Source of the DNA: Scenedesmus sp. ARA3
Lineage: Eukaryota > Chlorophyta > Chlorophyceae > Sphaeropleales > Scenedesmaceae
Direction of reading: 5' to 3'
Length of the DNA stretch: 64,000 nt
NCBI GenBank assembly: GCA_004335835.1
Contig: RWJK01001325.1
Location: 1 to 64,000 of the forward strand
This document shows, piece after piece, positions 56,677 to 64,000 of the stretch (the first letter of the stretch is position 1; each line of letters begins with the position of its first letter). Under the pieces are notes generated by a model. It saw only the letters and a list, made by a program, of their open reading frames with translations. It made no database searches and had not been told where the DNA came from. Both the position numbers and the translations under genes were made by a program.

Positions 56677-59600
56677 ATGGTACAGGACATGGACTCTGGT
56701 CCCACTTTGCGGCCCATCGCCACTCGGCCGCGTATGCCATCTTCCACAGGAGATGCAGTACCTGCTGCTCTGCCAACATCACCAGCAGCAGACAGGACCC
56801 CAAAAGTTGGACACCTCAACCTTGATGACAGCCCAGCAGGCACAACAGCAGCAGCAGGCTCCAGCTCCAGCTCCTCTACACCATGGGGCCGGCTCTTCAC
56901 CAGCACAAGCCACATGATGGGCTTCTCCCCTAGGCTCAGCGTTGTTGCTAGCAACAGCAGTGAGGGCAGCAGGTGAATGCCGTGCTCCTGCAAGACACGG
57001 CTGCCGTGTCATGCCTTGCAGGCATCTGCTACCGTATGGCATGCTGCAGTACAGCACGTGAAGCAGAGGTACTTCAGCGGCTGCTTACCTGCGTGGAGCC
57101 TGCAGGCCAACTGCATTACCTTACAAATGTTGCTTCCACAGATAATCCCCAAATTGACGCCCTGCACCCATTAACGACACGCACTAGCTTGCAGTGTGCA
57201 TAGTAAGCTACGTTATTCGCTCAACGCTTTCTGCCCCGCCGCCGCACACTGCAACAGCAACATCAGCACTCCAGTCAGGCGCAAGAAGCACCACCACCAA
57301 GAAGCGCAACGTGGCAGCATCCTTGCGTATCCTGCAGGCTCAGCTGCTGCACGCGCGCGTGGTACATCAGCGGCAGGATTGGGGCCTGCAGGGGAGATGC
57401 TGGGCAAGCAGGGCCTGGCCCTGAAGCAGCCACTGGTGAGCTGCGCTGTACCTCTTGCAGGACTGCAGTTAGGACCTGCTCTTCATAGTGGCTATGCCAA
57501 CTGCTATGGCAGCCTGCTTGGTCAGGCTGACACACAGAGCAGTGTTCAACAAGTTTCCTGCACCATCCACCAACACAAACATAATGTGTTCATTCATCAG
57601 CAAATTGGCGTTGCTGGTGAGCAACTGTGCTGCTGTTGAATGCCATGCTGCTGTTTGCAGGAAACCAGCCAGGAAGAGTATGCAGATACAGGTGTCAAGG
57701 CGCGCATCCCCCGCGATGAGCGCCCTGTGACAAAGCACTGGAACCCAGTGGGCCTGGTCATCTGCCTGTTCTACATCGCTGCGGCCATCTACTACTTTGT
57801 GATACGTGCCACGCGCACACTGGACATGGGCTATCCAGGGTGAGTGGCTTTCAAGCAGCAGCAACTGAGGCACCTGGTTGCAGGACGCCATGTCGTGGAA
57901 TTGTCAGCACAGGCAATGGTTTCCTGCAAGCAGCGGCAGGGCCCTACTATAGCAAATTGGTACGAAACCATGGTAAGGCATCCAGAGTGCGCCACCTGGG
58001 CAGAACAGGGCTGACAATGCATTCGCCATGCAAAGTCAGTCCTGCAAGAAGGCTCTTCTTCTCCTGCAAGCATTGAACGAGTTGAACACAGATGTGGGCA
58101 AGCAAGTCACACAAGTCATTACTGCATGCACAGCTGCCCTATTCAGATGCATGCTGTGTACTCACCTTGAGCTGCTCGATGTGCCGATGTTGCCTGCTGC
58201 AGCTATGGTGGGTTGGTGCTGGCGATAGAGGTCATTTCTTCCACAGCAACATTCGGCTATGCAGTACTGCTCATCAAGCACACTCGCTCAAAGCGAACCA
58301 AGGGCCTGCCCATCAGCAAGAAGGGCGCATTGCCGCCAAACTTGGAGCAGTTACAGTTTCATGTGCGCGTGCTGATCCCTTGCTACAAGGAAGCAACGGA
58401 TCTTGTGAAGGAGACTGTGCTGGGTGCGCTGAAGGCGCCGCTACCCAAAGACACACTCCGCACGGTGTATCTTTGCGATGATGGCAAGGATCCCTCAAAA
58501 GAAGCAATGGTGCGTGAGCTGAACAAGGAGTGGGGCTGCCTGGAGTATGTCAGTGGCCGCACGCGCGATCCAAAAGGTGCGTTGTTCTACGGGGTTGATG
58601 TGTTGGGAAAGGCAGCGGCAGCTGCATGCACTTGCTTCAGTGGTCCAGGCTCCTCCCTTTGCAGCACTGGCTGTGGTGGGTTGCTATGACAGCAGCAGGA
58701 GCAGCGGCAAGGGTAGGGGTGTCATCATGAGCTGCATAGTTTGACCTGCAGCAGCCAGGATATGGCGATGGCAGTTGCTGCAGTAGCTCTACTGTCCTGT
58801 GACCGCAAAGTCTTTGTGTGCTGCCATGTTGCTTTTTTGACATAGGCGAAACCAACGGCAAGTCCAACAACCTGAACCACTGCCTGACGAAGTTTATCTA
58901 CAAGGACTACTACCCCTGCAATCCGCAGGGACCTAAGATCCCCAAAACTGAGGTGGGTGTGCAGGTGTCTGCATCCTTCATAGCATGCTTCAACTTCTGC
59001 TGATGTGTGAAGAACAGCACTGCTGTTTGAATCCATGCTTGTGCACCCCGTGATACGTTGGCACTGTCAAAGACCGGCTGCAATAACCATATCCTAACTG
59101 TGTTGTTCCTACTGCATACAAATGCAGGTGATGGTCGTGTTTGACGCTGACATGGTGGCCCGGCCCAACTTCTTCACCAAAATCCTGGAAGTCATGCAGG
59201 ACGATGACTGCGCACTGTGCCTCACCCCCCAGGGCTTCAACAACGTAGATGCCCAGTGCGACATCTTCAACAATCTCAATTTATCGTTTTGGGAGTACAT
59301 GTTGCCAGGTGAGCAGGCATACCCAATCTGTGACTCAGCCGCAAGTGGGTTTTGAAATTGTCAGCACCATCAATTTCAAACAGAAGTTCTGCACATCCAG
59401 ATATCTGCAGCACTAACCAGCTGGTGCTTGCTTCTGCAACAAGTCCTTTGCTGTGCTGCCTGGTCATTTCCACCTGAAGGTGGTTGTATGTGCGTCCTGG
59501 CACCATGTCAGACACAAATCCTCACCTGGTATGCCTGGTGCTGCAAATCTTGGCCTTGCAGGAACGGACGCATTGGGCTACATTGCGTGTACTGGAACCA

Positions 59601-62600
59601 ACTTCTGCCTGCGGTGCTACCCTCTCGCTGATTGCGGTTGGTTCCCGACCTTCACCATCACTGAGGTAAGAAGAATGATGGGTTTAAGCACCAGGTGCCC
59701 AATGTTCCGAACACTCTGTGTCAGGCTGGTGTCTGTTGTTGCAGCTTATTGGTAATGGTCACCCAACACTGTTGCATCGCTCCAGCAATTTATCACATAT
59801 CAGCTGCTTGTGCACCTGATCATACTGGCAGGACTACTGCCTGGGCATGCTCATGAAGGCCAAGGGCTACAAGGCAGGCTACCTGAACGAGTACCTGGCA
59901 GTTGGCGAGGCCCCAGAGGAAGTGCGCAACGTGTTCAGGCAGCGCTCACGCTGGTGCAAGGGCCAGATGCAAGTAAGTGTATCCGGCAGCGCAGTACAGA
60001 GTGATGAATGTTGTCCCACACACTGTGATGCATGGTAGGCAACCAGCTGCGGCTGTCAGAACGTTCGTTGCCATGCTTCATGTTTGCACCAGGTGAGAGT
60101 AAGCCCTCGCAGTGCATGAGACCCTGGGGAATTGCACTGCCATTGTTGTAAGGCCTGCATCTGCAGGGATGTGCCTTTCATGAGCTTCAAACGGCTTTGT
60201 GTGCTGCCAGCAAGATTGTCACTGCAGTAACTATTATGTTATGTTTTGACCCACTGCAGGTTTTATTTTCCAAGCACTGTCCGCTGTTTAACACGGGCCT
60301 CACGCTGGGCATGCGCCTGCTGTACACCTCAGTCACCTGGAATTACATCACCAACAGCCTGGCGGTGCCTTGCTCAGTGCTGGTGCCCTTCATCGCCCTG
60401 TTCTTTGGCATCTACCCTTTGGTGCTCAACCGCGATTTTGCGCTCGCCAGCACTCTGTACTACGCGGCATCAACAATGGTCACCATGGTGCGGAGCGTTT
60501 GTTCAGCGCTGCAGATGCATGCTTTCCCCTTGCATCATGTTCCTTCTTCAACCACCTTGTTCGTGTGGTGTCCACTGTGCTTTCACTGTGACAGCTGCCT
60601 GCCCCTGATGCACACTCTTGTCACAACATACACCGTGTAAGGATAAAGACAGCTGCCAGGTAGCGCACATGATGTCTGACCACCTGGCGCTGACCATGTA
60701 CATTGTTTACAGTTTGCTGCTCTGCCCTGCCGCCTGGTCTGTTCCTGCAGTACTGCACCGACCGCAAGCACCTCAAGCCGCTCTGGTTCTGCATCGTTTC
60801 CTGCCACCTGTTATGGTTCACCTTCACCAAAGCAGTGTTCAATGTGCTGTTCAAGAAGATGGTGGGCAGGGTAGTGGTGTTCAAGTCCACCAAGAAGAAG
60901 GGCGAGGACGATGGCAGGGGTGATGGCAAGCGACGCTGGTTTGCGCCACCTCGGAACATTGGAGACATGGAAGGCACACTGGATGCCTGGGTGCTGCTGC
61001 TGAGCTTCAGCATCTCTGCGCTGACTGCAATCATGGGTGTGTTTCAAATCATCGACCAGCCATACACAGCACAGGGGCAGTTCCGCTTCTTCCTGGCACT
61101 CTCCATCTTCTGGGCCCTCTACAACATGATCCCGCCTGCGCTGTTCATCTTCTACTGCTACAACAAGGGGCGGCTGTTTGAGGACTTCTGCTCCTTCTGT
61201 ATCACAGCCTCATTCCTGCTGGGCATCGGAGGCACAGTGTGTACATGGCTGGTACCAGGTAGGCACAGCAGGAAGTGTGGGGATGCTGTGGCTAACCTGC
61301 ATGTTGCTAAGACCTTTCTTCTGGTGCGCGTCTTACAATGCTCTTGCAACATTGTGCACCTGCAGATGACTACAACATGGGCCAAGTGCTCAGTGTGTCC
61401 CTGCAGTTCTTTGAGGCACAGGTGAGCTGCTGGCAGGTGCATGCCTACGCTTCCCAGCAGGCGGCTGCATCAACTCCCGTCAACATCGCAGCACACAAAC
61501 AGCCGCATGCATGCAGCCATCAGAACGGTGATGCAAGACCGACAGTCCGGGATACAGCTGGGATGATCAACCAATTTAGCAGTCACACAGCCTGTGCTTG
61601 GACTTCGTCCTGATCTGGCTTTGTTTGTGCCTGCAGCGGTCTGGCAAGTTGCCCAGAATTTCAAACACCCCTTGGCGCGGTGATTCTGGCCTGTGGGATT
61701 CTGTGCTGCTGCCCAATGGCAAAAACTACTCTCTGATTGGTGGATGGTATGACGATGGTGAGTTGCACAGCAGCAGGCACTATGCCTGTGTCTGCGTCAT
61801 GGGCGACTGTCATTGGCAAGTGGTACGTTGTTTATCGCTGGGCAACAGAAGGCGCTATCTGGTTTAGAAGCAGCCTCAGAGAACTACTGCACAGCCTCTC
61901 AGTCAACAATGCTGGCCATGGAAAGCTTGTAAAAGCCGCCATTCTGCACTCCTCTGTGACAACATTGACCAACGCCAATCCGTATATGCGCCATGCTGCA
62001 CCGCAGGGGGCATGCTCAAGCTGAGCTACAGCACTGCCTTCACAGTATCCATGCTGAGCTGGGCATACTACGAGTTCAAGGGTGGTTACAAGGCTGCCAG
62101 CAGCGTGGACTTTGGTGCCAACACCATCCGCTGGGGTGCAGACTACCTCATGAAGGCGGCAGCGCTCAACGTCACCAGCGGCGGCGTTGCAGTGCCGCCC
62201 ATCTTTGTCGCACAGGTGGGTCACATCAACCTTTCCATGTGTCACTGTGAACCGCGCCACAGTAAGCAAACATGCTCGTTTCTATGTTGTGCAGCATGCA
62301 TCAACTGCTCAGTCATGACCCCGTGCAGGCACTCTTTGATGCCCATCCTGCTCTGCTGCTGCTTCTCCTGCAAACCTGTGTGCTGCTGCTTAGGTGGGCG
62401 ACATGACCAAGGACACCGCCTACTGGGGCTCACCAGAGCGCTGCATGCTTGCACGCCCTGCCACCTACCTCTCCTCCGCGCGCCCCGGCACGGATGTGAT
62501 GGCCATGTCTGCGGCTGCACTGGCTGCAGCAGCCGTGGCGATCCAGGATGAGTCGATGGAGGTGGCTGACATGTACCTGGCTGAGGCCATGGGCATCTAC

Positions 62601-63681
62601 AAGCTGGCATTGCAGTGGCCAAAAGGATACTACGCCAATTATGTGGAGAGCGGCAAGCGCTACCCATCAGTGTCTATGTATGATGACCTGGCGTACGCTG
62701 CAGCCTGGCTGTACACAGCGACAGGTCAGCAGTCCTACTTGGACAGCGCAGTCAAGTTTTACAGCCAGCACACATCAGCAGAGCGTCACGTAAGCGCCAA
62801 CCTATACATGTTCAACTACGAGAACGTGGTTCCAGCACTGGACCTGCTGTTATACAAGGCCACCGGAGACCAAGCGTACAAGCAGAATGTGCAGGGCTTT
62901 GTGAAGGAGTGGATGAACACACACTCAGCATCAGGTGATGTGTACTACACACCGCGCGGCCTGGCGAAGGCAGAGCCTGAAGGGCTGCTGCAGCACACTG
63001 CGAACGCAGCGTTCTACACGCTGCTGGCTGCCAAGGACGTGCTGGACAAGAAGAAGTTCATGCTCTATGCGTGCTGGGCGCGCGGCCAGATTGGCTACAT
63101 GGTGGGAGATGCTGGGCGCTCTTATGTGACAGGTGAGCACTGGATGGCACGGGTCGTGGTGGCGTGCGCAACGTGATTGGTCCAGTCAGGTTTGACAGCA
63201 TGTAACAACAGCATCTGTTGCGCCATCAATGTTGTGCATGCTTTTCGTCGCGATGGCCGCCTTCTTGTGCGCTGTGCTGATGCATCTGCTGCAATGTGCG
63301 CCGCGCTCTGCAGGTTATGGAGCCAGCCAGGCGCACAAGACCCCGCACAAGGCCGCCTCCTGCCCGCCTGCTGACGTGGCCGACTGCACCTGGGAGTCCG
63401 CCTACTACACCACAGACCCCAACTACCACACGCTGCGTGGCGGCCTGGTGGGCGGGCCCGATGACAGCGACATGTGGTCTGACGACCGTGACATGGGCAA
63501 TGCAGCCAACACAGTTGGCTTGCTGAACAGTGCTGGCTTCTCTGCAGCAGTGGCGGGGCTGGTGCAGTTTGATATCAACATGGCCAAGTGCATGCAGGGC
63601 AATGGCTTGATCCAAACCCTGATGCTGAAGTCCACGGGGCTGCCGCCTGCATCTGGTCAGCGCTGGTGGCAGGGCATGTGA
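56677..63681 (+). CDS. GT2 cellulose-synthase-like protein fused to a GH9 domain (1255 aa, 15 exons)
   Basis: Exons: 56677-56972, 57279-57435, 57661-57839, 58203-58576, 58846-58952, 59128-59308, 59562-59665, 59832-59972, 60260-60487, 60751-61258, 61366-61421, 61637-61757, 62007-62215, 62394-63132, 63314-63681; every phase agrees. Two membrane segments (about 172-235) lead into a processive GT2 domain with LCDDGKD (about 300), FDADM (377-379), FTITED (467) and QRSRW (503-507). This full BcsA/CESA-type set implies synthesis of a beta-linked glucan or mannan from a sugar nucleotide. About six further membrane segments follow (515-758). From about 759 a GH9 domain runs to the end: DYNMGQVLSVSLQFFEAQ, WRGDSGLWDS, WGSPERCML, TPHKAASCP, GGLVGGPDDSD. 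GH9 enzymes cut beta-1,4-glucans, but YDDGGGMLKL and NTVGLLNSAGF lack the expected base Asp and acid Glu. Confidence 0.88.
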
Positions 63682-64000
63682 GCACAATCGGACGGGTCTG
63701 TTGATTTAGCGGGTGTGGGTGCAGTCAGCAGTGCAGCTGTGTGAGCTGGGAATGCTTCAGTTCCAGTGGGCTGTATGCACAGCGTGCACAGCACGTTGGC
63801 TGCATTAAGTGAGTGCATTGCTGGCCTGCATTGCAACAACTTGACTACCATTCTTTGATTGTTGGACTCTAGGGGGAGGTCTGCTGCACCCCTGTCGTGG
63901 CTGCGGCATTGGTGGTTCTTGACACAGTTCTGGTTTCATAATATTGGTATGAGGGATGCTATCGAGCTTCATCCATGTGCATTCAATGCGTGCGTTAGAG
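63682..64000. other. 3' flank of the GT2-GH9 gene
   Basis: No TGTAA occurs before the window ends, so the 3' UTR probably extends beyond it. Nothing else was recognised. Confidence 0.5.

Overview
The window is nuclear DNA from a eukaryote, most likely a chlorophyte green alga of the Chlamydomonas/Scenedesmus type. The evidence is: many short phase-matched introns with GTGAGY/GTGCGY donors and CTGCAG acceptors; TGTAA poly(A) signals after several stops; long Ala, Gln and Ser runs in proteins; abundant CTG/CAG tracts; and a eukaryotic tRNA-Gly without encoded CCA. I could not fix the species. There is one assembly gap (30317-30561) and one isolated N (46625).

Layout, left to right: a VWA-domain protein (-, 1426-6625); a SAM-domain coiled-coil protein (+, 7366-15147); a class-3 lipase (-, 16523-21730) head to head with a degenerate patatin-like protein (+, 22245-24367); a GRIP-domain golgin-like coiled-coil protein (-, 25622 into the gap); tRNA-Gly(UCC) (30699-30770); an RbgA/YlqF-type circularly permuted GTPase (+, 31634-34037); a three-repeat MYB protein (-, 35092-39568 or further); the nucleolar protein NOC4 (-, 41102-44836) head to head with a BTB protein (+, 45257-48125); a small predicted secreted protein (+, 49838-50585); an F-box/LRR-like protein (+, 52289-55705); and a large membrane glycosyltransferase (+, 56677-63681). 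Exon models were built by hand from splice signals and reading phase. In almost every gene all junctions agree in phase and total length.

Two things stand out. First, the last gene encodes one 1255-residue protein in which a GT2 cellulose-synthase-like enzyme with an intact D, DAD, TED, QRSRW set runs in frame into a complete GH9 endoglucanase-like domain. The two GH9 positions expected to be the catalytic base and acid read Gly and Thr, so it looks like a synthase fused to a pseudo-cellulase. Second, across several genes the introns are filled with tandem copies of the neighbouring exon edge: a splice site plus about 30-160 nt of exon, mostly with periods of 85-160 bp. Acceptor-edge copies always lie upstream of their exon and donor-edge copies downstream. 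The VWA gene has five acceptor edges, four of the intervals being 142, 142, 142 and 132 bp. The lipase, golgin and SAM genes have their own arrays. This suggests a local process that repeatedly duplicates exon-intron junctions and builds introns out of decoy splice sites.

The genes share no obvious pathway: they cover ribosome assembly (NOC4, RbgA), lipid metabolism, Golgi/cytoskeleton coiled coils, ubiquitin adaptors (BTB, F-box), transcription (MYB) and wall polysaccharide synthesis. Three head-to-head pairs share 420-740 bp promoter intervals.
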